Shown here: in pieces, positions 7,187 through 16,050 of the stretch | Layout of the letters: the number at the start of each line of letters is the position of its first letter | Numbering within the stretch: position 1 is the stretch's first letter | Assembly (NCBI GenBank): GCA_036639635.1 | Contig: JAVWIF010000021.1 | Location: 1 to 27,241, forward strand | Direction: 5' to 3' | Source of the DNA: JAVWIF01 sp036639635 | GTDB lineage: Bacteria > Bacillota_I > Bacilli_A > Erysipelotrichales > Erysipelotrichaceae | DNA: 27,241 bases | The notes under the pieces: model-generated | Database searches by the model: none | Seen by the model: the letters and a program-made list of their open reading frames with translations, nothing else | What the model was told of the DNA's origin: nothing | Position numbers and translations under genes: made by a program

Positions 7187-10125
7187 TATGCATTCACCTC
7201 TTCTTTCTCTTTAATTAATCCTATCGCATCTTGTAATTTAACCTTTAATAATTGTGATACTCCATTTTGTTGCATGGTAACTCCATATAAAGAATCACAT
7301 TGTGCCATTGTTCCAGGTCGATGGGTAACAACAATAAACTGACTTTCACCACGGAATTGTCCAATATATTTCGCAAAACGTTCAACGTTTGCTTGGTCAA
7401 GGGCGGCTTCTACCTCATCAAAGATACAAAGTGGCATAACGCGTGCTTTCAGAATAGAGAATAATACACAAATAGCAATCAAGCTTTTTTCGCCTCCGGA
7501 GAATAAACGAATATTTTGAACATTTTTTCCTGGGGGTTGTACATCAATATCAATTCCAGTATTTAATATATCTTCTGGATCCACTAAGAATAAACGTGCT
7601 TTTCCTCCTCCAAATAAGGAACGGAAGACATCGTTTAATTCTGCATTAATCTTATCAAACATTTCTTTAAATTGAGTACTCATAATGCCATCCATTTCAT
7701 CAATGGCTTCCATAATTTTATCTCTAGCTTGATTTAAATCATCACGTTGATTTGTTAAAAACGTAAAACGCTCACTCACTTCTTTATATTCTTCTGGAGC
7801 ATCTAAGTTTACATTTCCTAGCGCATTGATTTCTTGACGTAATATCACTACTTTTTCACGTGCATCTTGCATATCAGTATCTATTTTTTGTTGTTGTGCA
7901 AATTCAAAGGTCATCTCATACGTTGTACTTAAGCGTTCTAAACTACTTTCTAGTTTTGTTTCACATTTTGCTTGTGATACTTCTACTTCGCGTTGTTCGT
8001 TTTGTAAAATATTTAAATCTCGACGAATTTCTCGAATTTGTTGTTCCTTACGTTGTGTTTCACTTCCAGCTTTTACACGACGTTCTCGCTTACTTTTCAT
8101 AAGTGAGCTCATCTCATCAATACGAGAGTGGACACTGCTTAATTGTACAATCAAGTCATCTTCTAATAAGGCACTATCACCTAAATCTTCACTAGGCGCT
8201 ATCTCTTCATAGTCTGCACGTAAATGTTCATACTTAGACCATTTTGCTTGTACAATTGGTTCTAATTGCGCACTAGATATTTGTAGTTTTACAAATTCAC
8301 TAGCAATCTTTTCTTTTTTGTTTTGTAAGGCATATAATTGGTTTTTCAAGCCTTCTACTTTCATCGTTTGCCCAGATAAACTCTGTAGTACTTGTTGTAA
8401 TTCTTTTTGAATGGTTAAAGGTGTCGCATTATTACGGCCTTTACCTCCAGTCATACTACCACCTTTATTGACGATGTCACCTTCTAATGTAACAATCTTA
8501 TAATTAAAGCGTAGTACTTTGGCTATTTCATTGGCATTTACTAAATTATCAACAAGAATAACATTACCAAACAAGGAATCACGTAAATCATTAAAATGTT
8601 CATCATTTTCAACAAACTCGCTTGCTACTCCTAAAAAGCCAACGCAGTTTTCACTTAATAAGCGATGTTCTTTACTTAAAGTCCGTGGTTTCATAACACT
8701 TAAGGGTAAAAAAGTAGCTCGTCCTGATTGATTCTTTTTCAAATAACTAATAGCATGACGTGCACTTGCCTCATCACGCGTTACAATATGATAAAGCGCT
8801 CCACCTAAAGCATTTGATATTGCCGTTTCATAATTGGTTAGTGGTGTAAACAATTGAGAAACAACACCTTCAATACCATCCAAAGATGTTTTCGCATCCA
8901 TAATTGTTTTCACTGCTTGTTGGTGATTAAATGGTTGTTTTGCTAAATTTTCAAGAACTGCTTTCCGATTTTCTAAATGATTTAACAAAGAACTGGCTTG
9001 TTCGTTTTCTTGCGTACAACTCGCAACATCATTATCTGTTGCTTGTATTTGTTCTTTTGCTAGCGCCATATTGGTATCTAAATCTTTTAAACGTTTTTCA
9101 CGATCAACAAATTCATAATGTGCCTCTTCCATCATCGTTTTAAGGGCTTTGGCTTTTTCAACATTGGTCGCAAATTCCATGGCATATTTACGTTTTTCAT
9201 CCATTTCAATCTTCCGTGCTTCTAACGTTCTTGTTTCATCCGTAAGTTTCGCATAATCTTCTTGTAACTTATTAATTTCACGATCTAATTGAAACATTTC
9301 ATTACGTAATTCATTACTTTTGTTATCTTCCACTTGGATTGTTGTTTCATGCATTACTTTTTGTGTATCTAAATCAAATGCTTTTTTCTTTAATATATCA
9401 ATTTTATTGGTTAACTTTTCAATTTCATCAACAAGTACGCTAACTTCAATAACTTCTAATTGATTGCGTTTTTCAAGATAGGTTTCCGCTTTTTTAGCTT
9501 GACGTTTTAATGGATTAACTTGACGTTCTAACTCAATAATAATATCTTCTAATCGTGCTAAGTTTTCTTGTGTACGATTTAGTTTGGATAAGGATTCATT
9601 CTTCCTTTTTTTATATTTAGCAACCCCTGCTGCTTCTTCAAACAAAGCTCTACGCTCTTCAGGTTTCGCATCAGCGAATGCTGAAATATTTCCTTGTGAA
9701 ATAATAGATAAAGAATCTCTACCAAGTCCTGTATCCATTACCAAGCTTACGATATCTTTTAAACGACAAGGTGCTTTGTTAATAAAATATTCTGCTTCCC
9801 CACTTTGACGATGTAATCTTCTTGTTACCTCTACTTCATCGAATGCTACATTTAAAAGATGACGAGTATTATCAAAAACTAAAGTAACTTCCGCCATATT
9901 AACCGCTTTACGACCAGTAGACCCACTAAAAATAACGTCACTCATATTGGTACCACGCAAAGATTTTACACTTTGTTCTCCTAGTACCCATCTAATGGCA
10001 TCATTGATATTACTTTTCCCACATCCATTTGGTCCCACAATACCAATCACATCAGAATCAAAAGTAATGATTGATTTATCCGCAAAGGATTTAAATCCTT
10101 GTAGTTCTATCCGTTTTAGAAACAT
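7186..10125 (-). CDS. smc: Chromosome segregation SMC ATPase, short-arm form
   Basis: This is the SMC subunit of the condensin-like complex that compacts and resolves the chromosome. All functional parts are intact: Walker A GPNGCGKS (31-38), Q-loop ISQGN near 143, the first coiled coil (about 170-410), a hinge (about 417-563) ending in GGSMTGG, a second coiled coil (about 570-810), the ABC signature LFSGGEKSL near 874 and Walker B PLCIFDE near 899. The length is 979 aa; Bacillus-type SMC has about 1,180. The missing roughly 200 residues are split almost evenly between the two arms, so this is a symmetric arm shortening and not a truncation. The reading frame is continuous. It is the first gene of its operon, with an AAGGAAG ribosome site. 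Confidence 0.95.
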   Translation of the reverse strand: MFLKRIELQGFKSFADKSIITFDSDVIGIVGPNGCGKSNINDAIRWVLGEQSVKSLRGTNMSDVIFSGSTGRKAVNMAEVTLVFDNTRHLLNVAFDEVEVTRRLHRQSGEAEYFINKAPCRLKDIVSLVMDTGLGRDSLSIISQGNISAFADAKPEERRALFEEAAGVAKYKKRKNESLSKLNRTQENLARLEDIIIELERQVNPLKRQAKKAETYLEKRNQLEVIEVSVLVDEIEKLTNKIDILKKKAFDLDTQKVMHETTIQVEDNKSNELRNEMFQLDREINKLQEDYAKLTDETRTLEARKIEMDEKRKYAMEFATNVEKAKALKTMMEEAHYEFVDREKRLKDLDTNMALAKEQIQATDNDVASCTQENEQASSLLNHLENRKAVLENLAKQPFNHQQAVKTIMDAKTSLDGIEGVVSQLFTPLTNYETAISNALGGALYHIVTRDEASARHAISYLKKNQSGRATFLPLSVMKPRTLSKEHRLLSENCVGFLGVASEFVENDEHFNDLRDSLFGNVILVDNLVNANEIAKVLRFNYKIVTLEGDIVNKGGSMTGGKGRNNATPLTIQKELQQVLQSLSGQTMKVEGLKNQLYALQNKKEKIASEFVKLQISSAQLEPIVQAKWSKYEHLRADYEEIAPSEDLGDSALLEDDLIVQLSSVHSRIDEMSSLMKSKRERRVKAGSETQRKEQQIREIRRDLNILQNEQREVEVSQAKCETKLESSLERLSTTYEMTFEFAQQQKIDTDMQDAREKVVILRQEINALGNVNLDAPEEYKEVSERFTFLTNQRDDLNQARDKIMEAIDEMDGIMSTQFKEMFDKINAELNDVFRSLFGGGKARLFLVDPEDILNTGIDIDVQPPGKNVQNIRLFSGGEKSLIAICVLFSILKARVMPLCIFDEVEAALDQANVERFAKYIGQFRGESQFIVVTHRPGTMAQCDSLYGVTMQQNGVSQLLKVKLQDAIGLIKEKEEVNA

Positions 10126-10188
10126 ATTAACTTCCTTTCAATCCACACATGTTATTAATGAACTTTCTTTTTTATATATTCGTCTAAT

Positions 10189-10197
10189 ATTATAGCA
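10189..10197 (-). promoter_or_regulatory. Extended -10 promoter of the smc operon
   Basis: On the minus strand TGC-TATAAT is a perfect extended -10 element about 64 bases before the smc start. The -35 position (TTTATC, 17 bases upstream) is weak, as is common with extended -10 promoters. It lies only nine bases from the -35 box of the divergent hemolysin III gene, so the two polymerases would compete for the same DNA. Confidence 0.65.
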
Positions 10198-10202
10198 TAT
10201 AT

Positions 10203-10231
10203 TTGAGCTTTGATAAAGATTGTGTTAAAAT
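10203..10231 (+). promoter_or_regulatory. Promoter of the hemolysin III-type gene
   Basis: TTGAGC (10203-10208) and TAAAAT (10226-10231) are separated by 17 bases. The element lies 29 bases before the chosen start codon and inside the in-frame upstream extension of the ORF. This argues against the longer TTG start. Confidence 0.65.
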
Positions 10232-10259
10232 AACAAGGAAACTTTGGAGGTGCATTCCT

Positions 10260-10916
10260 ATGAAAGAAAAATCCATGAAAGATATGTTTCGTTTAGGGTT
10301 TAAAGAGGAAGTCGCAAACTGTGTGAGTCACGGTGTAATGGCAGCCTTGTGCTTGTTTTGTCTACCAGCGAGTGCTGTGTATTCCTATATAGAAAGTGGC
10401 ACATTGCGTGCTGTTGGCGTTTCTATCTTTATTATTTGTTTATTCTTTATGTTCTTTGTTTCAACGTTATACCATGCAATGCCTTTTGGCACGACACATA
10501 AATATGTATTTCGTAAGTTTGATCATATATGTATTTATTTTGCCATTGCTGGAAGTTATACACCAATTGCCTTATCTTTAATTGGCGGATGGCAAGGAAC
10601 AACCATTCTAATCATTGAATGGACAGCTGTATTTGGTGGTATTTTATTAAAGGCTATTTCAAGTAAAAGTTATCCAAAACTATCCATGACAATTTATATG
10701 ATTATGGGTTGGACAGCAATTTTATTTATGCCCATCTTATTAAGTAAAGCAAGTCTACCTTTTCTCTTATTAATTGTTGGCGGTGGGCTCATGTATACGA
10801 TAGGCGCATTCTTTTATGCAAAACCCTCACATAAATACTTTCATTCTATTTGGCATATCTGTATTAATATCGCAAGTATCTTACACTTCATTGCCATCGT
10901 ATTTATGATGTCTTAA
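10260..10916 (+). CDS. Hemolysin III / PAQR-family membrane protein
   Basis: A 218-residue polytopic membrane protein of the HlyIII/YqfA (PAQR-like) family. It has about seven hydrophobic segments and the conserved motifs of the family: VSHGVMA near the N-terminus, LYHAMP, FRKFDHICIYFAIAGSYTP in the middle, and a C-terminal His-rich segment (SIWHICINIASILHF). Those Ser, Asp and His residues match the metal-binding site of PAQR-type proteins. The cellular role is unclear; the hemolysin name comes from one Bacillus protein and should not be taken as function. ATG 10260 was chosen because GGAGG lies eight bases upstream. It is the only large plus-strand gene in the window and is monocistronic, with its own promoter and terminator. 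Confidence 0.85.
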   Translation: MKEKSMKDMFRLGFKEEVANCVSHGVMAALCLFCLPASAVYSYIESGTLRAVGVSIFIICLFFMFFVSTLYHAMPFGTTHKYVFRKFDHICIYFAIAGSYTPIALSLIGGWQGTTILIIEWTAVFGGILLKAISSKSYPKLSMTIYMIMGWTAILFMPILLSKASLPFLLLIVGGGLMYTIGAFFYAKPSHKYFHSIWHICINIASILHFIAIVFMMS

Positions 10917-10924
10917 TTTTATTT

Positions 10925-10951
10925 AAGGAGCTATTTTATGGCTTCTTTTTT
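10925..10951 (+). terminator. Terminator of the hemolysin III-type gene
   Basis: The stem AAGGAGC (10925-10931) and GCTTCTT (10941-10947), with one G-T pair, is followed by a T-tract. It lies just after the stop codon at 10914-10916. Confidence 0.65.
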
Positions 10952-10963
10952 ATATTGATGCTT

Positions 10964-10988
10964 AAAAAAAGGAACCAAAAGATTCCTT
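10964..10988 (-). terminator. Terminator of the comEA-GIY-YIG operon
   Basis: On the minus strand an eight-pair stem (AAGGAATC with GGTTCCTT, loop TTTT) is followed by seven T in all. It lies 13 bases after the stop of the GIY-YIG gene. It sits tail to tail with the plus-strand terminator of the converging gene, only 12 bases away. Confidence 0.8.
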
Positions 10989-11001
10989 GAGAATATATTA
11001 T

Positions 11002-11256
11002 TTACTGTTTGAATGCTGTTTTTTGTTTATGGGAATACTGTTTAATCTCGTATTCTCTTTTTTGTGCTGCTACTTTACTAGTTAGTTGTTCATAATAGAA
11101 TAGTTCTAATGGTGCAAATGCTCGTGTATACTTTGCGCCTTTTCCAATAGCGTGTTGATAGAAACGTTGTTTTAGATTCGTTGTCCATCCTGTATAATAT
11201 GAATGATTCCTGCACTTAATAACATAAACATAATAACCATCATGGTCTGGTATCAT
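11002..11256 (-). CDS. GIY-YIG nuclease-domain protein, YazA/YhbQ type
   Basis: A stand-alone GIY-YIG domain of 84 aa, the usual size of the UPF0213 family. YYVYVIKC and YYTGWT (residues about 8-25) form the GIY and YIG motifs. The catalytic Arg is in LKQRFYQH, and the Glu of the family is in QKREYEIKQ near the C-terminus. Relatives of this family are DNA endonucleases with repair-like roles, though a native function is rarely established. The start codon overlaps the sdaA stop by four bases (ATGA), so it is co-translated. It is the last gene of the com operon; a nuclease beside comEA and comEC may be relevant to incoming DNA, but that is inference. Confidence 0.85.
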   Translation of the reverse strand: MIPDHDGYYVYVIKCRNHSYYTGWTTNLKQRFYQHAIGKGAKYTRAFAPLELFYYEQLTSKVAAQKREYEIKQYSHKQKTAFKQ

Positions 11257-12455
11257 TTGATTGGTACGATTTGCGCAAGACCACCTAAAGAGGTTTCTTT
11301 TAATTCTATCGCAATCTTTTTCCCTGTATAATTCATCGTATTAACAACCATATCAAACGATACTTTATGACTTCTTAATTCACTAATACCTTGTGCTAGA
11401 ATAGCGGCATCCATAGCTCTTAAAACACCAACTGCATTACGTTCAATACAAGGAATCATGACATATCCCCCAACAGGGTCACAAGTAAGTCCTAAATGAT
11501 GTTCAATACCAATTTCAGAAGCGTATTCTATTTGATTTGTTGAAAGTCCACGAAAATATGCTACCATTGCAGCCCCCATGGCTACAGCGGCGCCTATCTC
11601 TGCTTGACAACCACCTTGTGCTCCAGATATTGTCGCATTCATCTTAATTAAGTTACCAAATAATCCAGCAACTTTTAATCCATTACGAATGCATTCTTTA
11701 GAATATCCTAAATCTTTATAATAATAGGTGACCAAAGAAGGTAAAATACCACTACTACCAAGTGTAGGCGCCGTAACAGTCGTATGTCCTACCGCATTTT
11801 CTTCACTCGCACTATAGGCATATGCACATAACAACAACTTTTCTTTTTCAACAGCACTCTTTGAATGACGTGCTTTTTGGTATAACTCTTTACCAATTCT
11901 TTCTAGTTTTAACTTTCCTGGTAAACAGCCTTCACTATGTAATCCACTATCTACCGTTTTTAACATTTGATCCATAATTAATTCCATATAATCATCAAGT
12001 GGATCAAATATATTTACATACTCCCATAACTCCAAACTATGACGTTCACAGTAATCTTCAATATCTTTTAAGAGGTGATGTGGGTATACATCTTTCCCCT
12101 CTTTAGTAGACTGTCCTTCTATTTCAATAGCACCGCCACCAAGTGAATACACGGTCCAATTAGCTAATTCTTTGTCTTGTTTATCAAATGCTAAAAGTTC
12201 CATTGTATTTGGATGTTTTAATTGTGCACGACTTAAAAAGAAAACAGTACACTCTTTAGGTTTACATGTTTCTTTAATGATGTAATCGGTTAAATGCCCT
12301 TTACCTGTCAATGAAAGTGATCCATATAATTTAGCTTCATAACGAACTGCATCCTGATACGTTTCTGTAAACAAACGTGCTGCTCTTTGTGGCCCTAATG
12401 TATGTGAAGAAGAAGGTCCTGGTCCTATCCGATATAATTCTTTTAGTGATTTCAT
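11253..12455 (-). CDS. sdaA: L-serine dehydratase, iron-sulfur type, single chain
   Basis: This enzyme deaminates L-serine to pyruvate and ammonia with an oxygen-sensitive [4Fe-4S] cluster. The N-terminal beta domain starts with LYRIGPGPSSSHTLGP (about 6-21), where the SSSHT loop is a family signature. The C-terminal alpha domain has VTAPTLGSSGILP and the cluster cysteines in GGCQAE (near 280) and in TCDPVGG and IPCIERN (near 323 and 334). Many Firmicutes encode beta and alpha chains separately (sdaAB, sdaAA); here they are fused as in E. coli, but at 400 aa the protein is shorter than the roughly 454 aa of the E. coli enzyme. The gene starts four bases after holA and overlaps the next gene, so it is fully embedded in the com operon. 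Confidence 0.9.
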   Translation of the reverse strand: MKSLKELYRIGPGPSSSHTLGPQRAARLFTETYQDAVRYEAKLYGSLSLTGKGHLTDYIIKETCKPKECTVFFLSRAQLKHPNTMELLAFDKQDKELANWTVYSLGGGAIEIEGQSTKEGKDVYPHHLLKDIEDYCERHSLELWEYVNIFDPLDDYMELIMDQMLKTVDSGLHSEGCLPGKLKLERIGKELYQKARHSKSAVEKEKLLLCAYAYSASEENAVGHTTVTAPTLGSSGILPSLVTYYYKDLGYSKECIRNGLKVAGLFGNLIKMNATISGAQGGCQAEIGAAVAMGAAMVAYFRGLSTNQIEYASEIGIEHHLGLTCDPVGGYVMIPCIERNAVGVLRAMDAAILAQGISELRSHKVSFDMVVNTMNYTGKKIAIELKETSLGGLAQIVPIK

Positions 12456-12459
12456 TCTT

Positions 12460-13410
12460 TTATTCTCCTAATCCTAATAGAAACATTTCAAATCCTAATT
12501 TTTTATCTAAACGCCCTGCTTTTAAATTCTGATCGAGGTTTGCGAGTTTATCTAATATTGCTAATAAATAATCAATGTTTAAGTTTTTACAAGTTTCTAT
12601 GGTAAGTTGTACTCGATATGGATGAGCGCTTAATTCGGATACAATTTCCTCTTTATAAAGACCGCGTAACATTAACGCTTTCACTTGATATAAAAAGCGA
12701 AATTGTCCAGCTAATAAAGCAATTAAATAAATCGCATCTTTATTTAATACGCACATATCTTGCCATAGATGAAAGGCATCTTTCATCTTACGTTCAACGA
12801 CTGCATTTACTAGTAAAAAAACATCTTCTTCTAAAGGACGTGTTACCAGGGTTCTCACAATATCGCTCGTAATCCTATCGCCATATAAGGCTAGTTTATC
12901 AAGTTCATGACGGATTGTTAAAATATCTAAAGGTAAGCGTTTAATCAGTTCTTTTTTTGCAGTTTCTTCAATAACTAAAGATCGTTTACGTAATTCTTCA
13001 ACTACATAGTTTTGTTTGCCAATTTCATCTAGTTTACGAAATTGTAATACTTTACATGTCTTTTGTACCTTCTTCACAATCTTCTTACGCGCATCCATCT
13101 TTTCAAAATCACCAAGTAAAACGAGGATGGTGGATTCCATTGGATGCTCAAGATATGCTTCTAATGCACTGGTATCTATTTGTGTATCATTTGACGCACT
13201 TAAAAATGTAGCATGCGTAATTAAGATAACTTTACAATCCGAAAAGAAAGGAAGCGTGCAGGCATCTTCAAGAATTACTTGGATATCTACATTTGTTGCA
13301 TTATACGTAATCGTATTTAATTCGTTATCTTCATGAACATGGCTTTTAATGATATTCTTTAAAGCTTCATCTAATAAAAACTGTTCTTTCCCATACAATA
13401 CATAGTTCAT
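12460..13410 (-). CDS. holA: DNA polymerase III subunit delta
   Basis: The delta subunit of the clamp loader opens the beta sliding clamp. The 316-aa protein matches the family in length and order: an N-terminal domain starting NYVLYGKEQFLLDEAL, a middle region with LLGDFEKMDARKK, and a C-terminal collar domain ending GRLDKKLGFEMFLL. The first domain has an AAA+ fold without a working Walker A motif, as expected for delta. It follows comEC by four bases with an AGGTG ribosome site. The comEA-comEC-holA order is common in Firmicutes; rpsT, often next, is not here. Confidence 0.9.
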   Translation of the reverse strand: MNYVLYGKEQFLLDEALKNIIKSHVHEDNELNTITYNATNVDIQVILEDACTLPFFSDCKVILITHATFLSASNDTQIDTSALEAYLEHPMESTILVLLGDFEKMDARKKIVKKVQKTCKVLQFRKLDEIGKQNYVVEELRKRSLVIEETAKKELIKRLPLDILTIRHELDKLALYGDRITSDIVRTLVTRPLEEDVFLLVNAVVERKMKDAFHLWQDMCVLNKDAIYLIALLAGQFRFLYQVKALMLRGLYKEEIVSELSAHPYRVQLTIETCKNLNIDYLLAILDKLANLDQNLKAGRLDKKLGFEMFLLGLGE

Positions 13411-13414
13411 TTTA

Positions 13415-15373
13415 TCACCTGTGTTTTATTATACCAAATTCATGCTCCGCCGTCTTATAAAAACTGAAATATTTACAAAATTTTATTGAAATAGCGCCTT
13501 TTTGTGCTGTATTCACATAATATATATTTTCACGCTTTAAATTATCTAATGTTTCTTTGTGCGGATGACCATATAAGTTTCCTCTTCCAGAGGATATGAT
13601 GGCAAGTTTTGGTTGTAATTGATGTAAAAAAGGAAGTGATGAGGAAGTTTTTGAACCATGATGACCTACTTTTAATACATCAACGCTTAACTTTGGATAT
13701 TCATTTAGTAACGCTTTTTCACTCGCAACCCCTGCATCTCCCATAAACAAGAAACGGTTTTCAAACACTTCTAAATAGGTAATTATACTATTATCATTAC
13801 CATCCTTACCACTATATTCATGTAACATAAAAGGAATATGTAAACTTGCTAAATAGGTATCTTTTTGTTTCTTACTAATCACTTCTTTTACTTCCATCAA
13901 AGCTTGTAGTTCTTTTAATCCTCCACTATGATCATAATCATCGTGTGTTAAAATCACTTTATCTATATGGTGTATCCCTTTTGCTTTTAATACGGGTACA
14001 ATAATATCTTTGGGTATATTCTTATATAAGCTTCCCATTACATCAATTAATAAAACACCTTGATGATATGGTAGTTTAATTAGTGCACAATCCCCTTGCC
14101 CTACATCCATGATGTATACTTCACCAAAAGGATCGCTGTAACTTGCTACTGGCGCAAAGCATAACAAGCTACATAGTTTTACCATACTTTTATAACCTCG
14201 ATAACTGATACAATCAAATGCACATTTCACCCAACAACAAAGCCAAATAATATGAGGTGTATAAAAGATTGAAAAACCAACTGTTTCTATATTCTTTAAG
14301 AACATAAATATAGGAACTATAAGATGATATAAAAAAGAAGTTGAAAACAATAAACTCGCTAAAGCAACGCCATATAAAAAAGCATAACATATTCTTAAAA
14401 AACGAAAGAAAAAGATTTGTACAATATTCACACTATGAAAGAAAATAAATTGAACTGGAATTAAGATTAGATAATTGACGAATCGTTTCGAACGTTTTTG
14501 AATATTAAAAAGTTGACTCAAGCGAAAAAGAACTGGCAATATAAAAGCCAATTCAAACCCCATATATGGAAAGATACTTAAGGTAATTACCATACTCACA
14601 CCTAGCGCATCAAACGTACTAAGACTTCCTTTATTTAAGCTAACGCCTTTAAAACAAAGAATACGTAATAGTGAAGTACTCATATATGTAACAAAGCCTA
14701 ATAATCCAATACCAAAAAAACATAATAAATTACTTATGTTCCTTGAAAAACATAATAAAAGAACTTCTTGAAGCAGGTAAAAAAGATAGGATATATGAAG
14801 GCCACTAGAGGTTATAAAGAAAGAGGCATCATCTTCTTTTTGAATACCATAAATCATTGCTAATATCCAATTACGCGCAGATTCATCACCAATATCTTGG
14901 ACACTTGCATATAGCTTATGGCGCACATTTGTACCAGCTTTTTTTAGAATACAATCTTTTGCTGTTATTTGAAATTGAATATTTCGTCGTTTTAACCACG
15001 TTGGAAAATGAAACATCGAAAAATTGTGAATACCATCTACTTTTTCATAACGACCACTTACTTCAATAATATCACCAAAATTTACATTGTTAGCTTGGAA
15101 AACGATTACATCTTGATGCTCAACATGTGCGATGATGTAATTACTTTTAATTTCTTTAACTTGTAAGATTTTTGATGATGGTACAGCATTTGGAATATGA
15201 ATATGAAAACGGATAAATAGTGTACTTAATAACACAAAAAACAACAACGTATTAGGATAATGACGGATTACATAAATACCAATGCACAACACTAAAACTA
15301 AGCTCAAATAAATATTATCTAACCAAATAATAAATAGTGAACAGATTCCCAATAATAAATATTTTTCTTTCAT
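13415..15373 (-). CDS. comEC: DNA internalization channel protein ComEC/Rec2
   Basis: ComEC forms the inner-membrane channel that takes up single-stranded DNA during natural transformation. The 652-aa protein has N-terminal membrane helices, an external OB-fold-like segment (about 70-135), the Competence domain with ITSSGLHISY (about 185-200) and many membrane segments to about residue 400. A metallo-beta-lactamase-like domain follows with MDVGQGD, THDDYDHSGG (near 475), FMGDAG and VGHHGSKTSSS. That last domain may degrade the non-transported strand. It is somewhat shorter than the roughly 770 aa of Bacillus ComEC. The frame is intact. Its start overlaps the comEA stop (ATGA). Confidence 0.92.
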   Translation of the reverse strand: MKEKYLLLGICSLFIIWLDNIYLSLVLVLCIGIYVIRHYPNTLLFFVLLSTLFIRFHIHIPNAVPSSKILQVKEIKSNYIIAHVEHQDVIVFQANNVNFGDIIEVSGRYEKVDGIHNFSMFHFPTWLKRRNIQFQITAKDCILKKAGTNVRHKLYASVQDIGDESARNWILAMIYGIQKEDDASFFITSSGLHISYLFYLLQEVLLLCFSRNISNLLCFFGIGLLGFVTYMSTSLLRILCFKGVSLNKGSLSTFDALGVSMVITLSIFPYMGFELAFILPVLFRLSQLFNIQKRSKRFVNYLILIPVQFIFFHSVNIVQIFFFRFLRICYAFLYGVALASLLFSTSFLYHLIVPIFMFLKNIETVGFSIFYTPHIIWLCCWVKCAFDCISYRGYKSMVKLCSLLCFAPVASYSDPFGEVYIMDVGQGDCALIKLPYHQGVLLIDVMGSLYKNIPKDIIVPVLKAKGIHHIDKVILTHDDYDHSGGLKELQALMEVKEVISKKQKDTYLASLHIPFMLHEYSGKDGNDNSIITYLEVFENRFLFMGDAGVASEKALLNEYPKLSVDVLKVGHHGSKTSSSLPFLHQLQPKLAIISSGRGNLYGHPHKETLDNLKRENIYYVNTAQKGAISIKFCKYFSFYKTAEHEFGIIKHR

Positions 15374-15834
15374 AACGCTATCAAGTCTTTTAACTTTTCA
15401 AACATTTTAGCGCCGATTCCTTTTACTTCTTGTATTTCTTCAATTGTTTGAAAAGGTTGTTGATTACGATAATCAATAATGCGCGTAGCAACACTCACGC
15501 CTACTCCAGGTAAACTATCTAGTTCTTCAAGAGTAGCACTATTCAGTGAAACTTTTGTCTTACTTGTTTTCTTTTGAATGACAAGTACACTATTATTTGG
15601 TAAGTCTAAGGTTGTATTTATTTGTGAAGTGTCGCCACTAGGTAATACCCCTTGTGCTTCTTTAATTACCTCACTACTCGTTGCATGTTTATCCACTTGA
15701 TAAACACCAGGTTTTTTAACTTCTCCTTTTACTTCAATACTTTTTTTAGAACTTTGAAACTTTGTTAAATTCACTACTTCATAACGTCCATAAAACATGA
15801 TACATAAGAATAAAAAAACGATCAATTTTTTCAT
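15370..15834 (-). CDS. comEA: DNA receptor ComEA
   Basis: ComEA binds double-stranded DNA outside the membrane and hands it to ComEC. The 154-aa protein has an N-terminal membrane anchor (about 3-17), an SLBB-like segment (VKGEVKKPGVYQV, about 34-95) and a C-terminal helix-hairpin-helix pair (LNSATLEELDSLPGVG and IEEIQEVKGIGAKMFEKL). This is the standard Gram-positive layout. The start at 15834 lies nine bases after GAGG; the in-frame ATG at 15843 touches the ribosome site and is less likely. It leads the operon comEA-comEC-holA-sdaA-GIY-YIG. Other competence genes are not in the window. Confidence 0.9.
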   Translation of the reverse strand: MKKLIVFLFLCIMFYGRYEVVNLTKFQSSKKSIEVKGEVKKPGVYQVDKHATSSEVIKEAQGVLPSGDTSQINTTLDLPNNSVLVIQKKTSKTKVSLNSATLEELDSLPGVGVSVATRIIDYRNQQPFQTIEEIQEVKGIGAKMFEKLKDLIAL

Positions 15835-15945
15835 AACAAACATCCTCTCTATATTAGTTACGAAAAAAATACAGAAAATCCTAAATTATCATAAAAAAAT
15901 TTATTTCAAATCCACCTATATCAGTAGTGACGCTAAATAGTAACG

Positions 15946-15951
15946 ATTATA
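15946..15951 (-). promoter_or_regulatory. Weak -10 candidate for the comEA operon
   Basis: On the minus strand TATAAT is present, but 17 bases upstream lies only AAAGTT. The hexamer overlaps by two bases the inverted-repeat arm at 15939-15947. A perfect -10 with no -35 would fit an activator-dependent promoter, which is common for late competence genes; no known competence box was recognised. Confidence 0.3.
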
Positions 15952-16006
15952 TATAACAATCTACCCAGAACTTTAGATTTCACTTATCCCGTGTGATTTT
16001 AGAGAC

Positions 16007-16050
16007 AAAAAAAAGGGTAACGGTCATATAATATGCGTTATTTCCCTTTT
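16007..16050 (-). terminator. Terminator after greA
   Basis: On the minus strand, AAAAGGG and TAACG form the left arm and CGTTA and CCCTTTT the right arm, with a three-base bulge between the two helices on the left side. Eight T follow. It lies about 75 bases after the greA stop and separates greA from comEA. Confidence 0.75.

Noticed and set aside
10203..10259. TTG-initiated longer form of the hemolysin III-type protein
   Set aside because: The segment contains the gene's own promoter, and GGAGG precedes the ATG at 10260.
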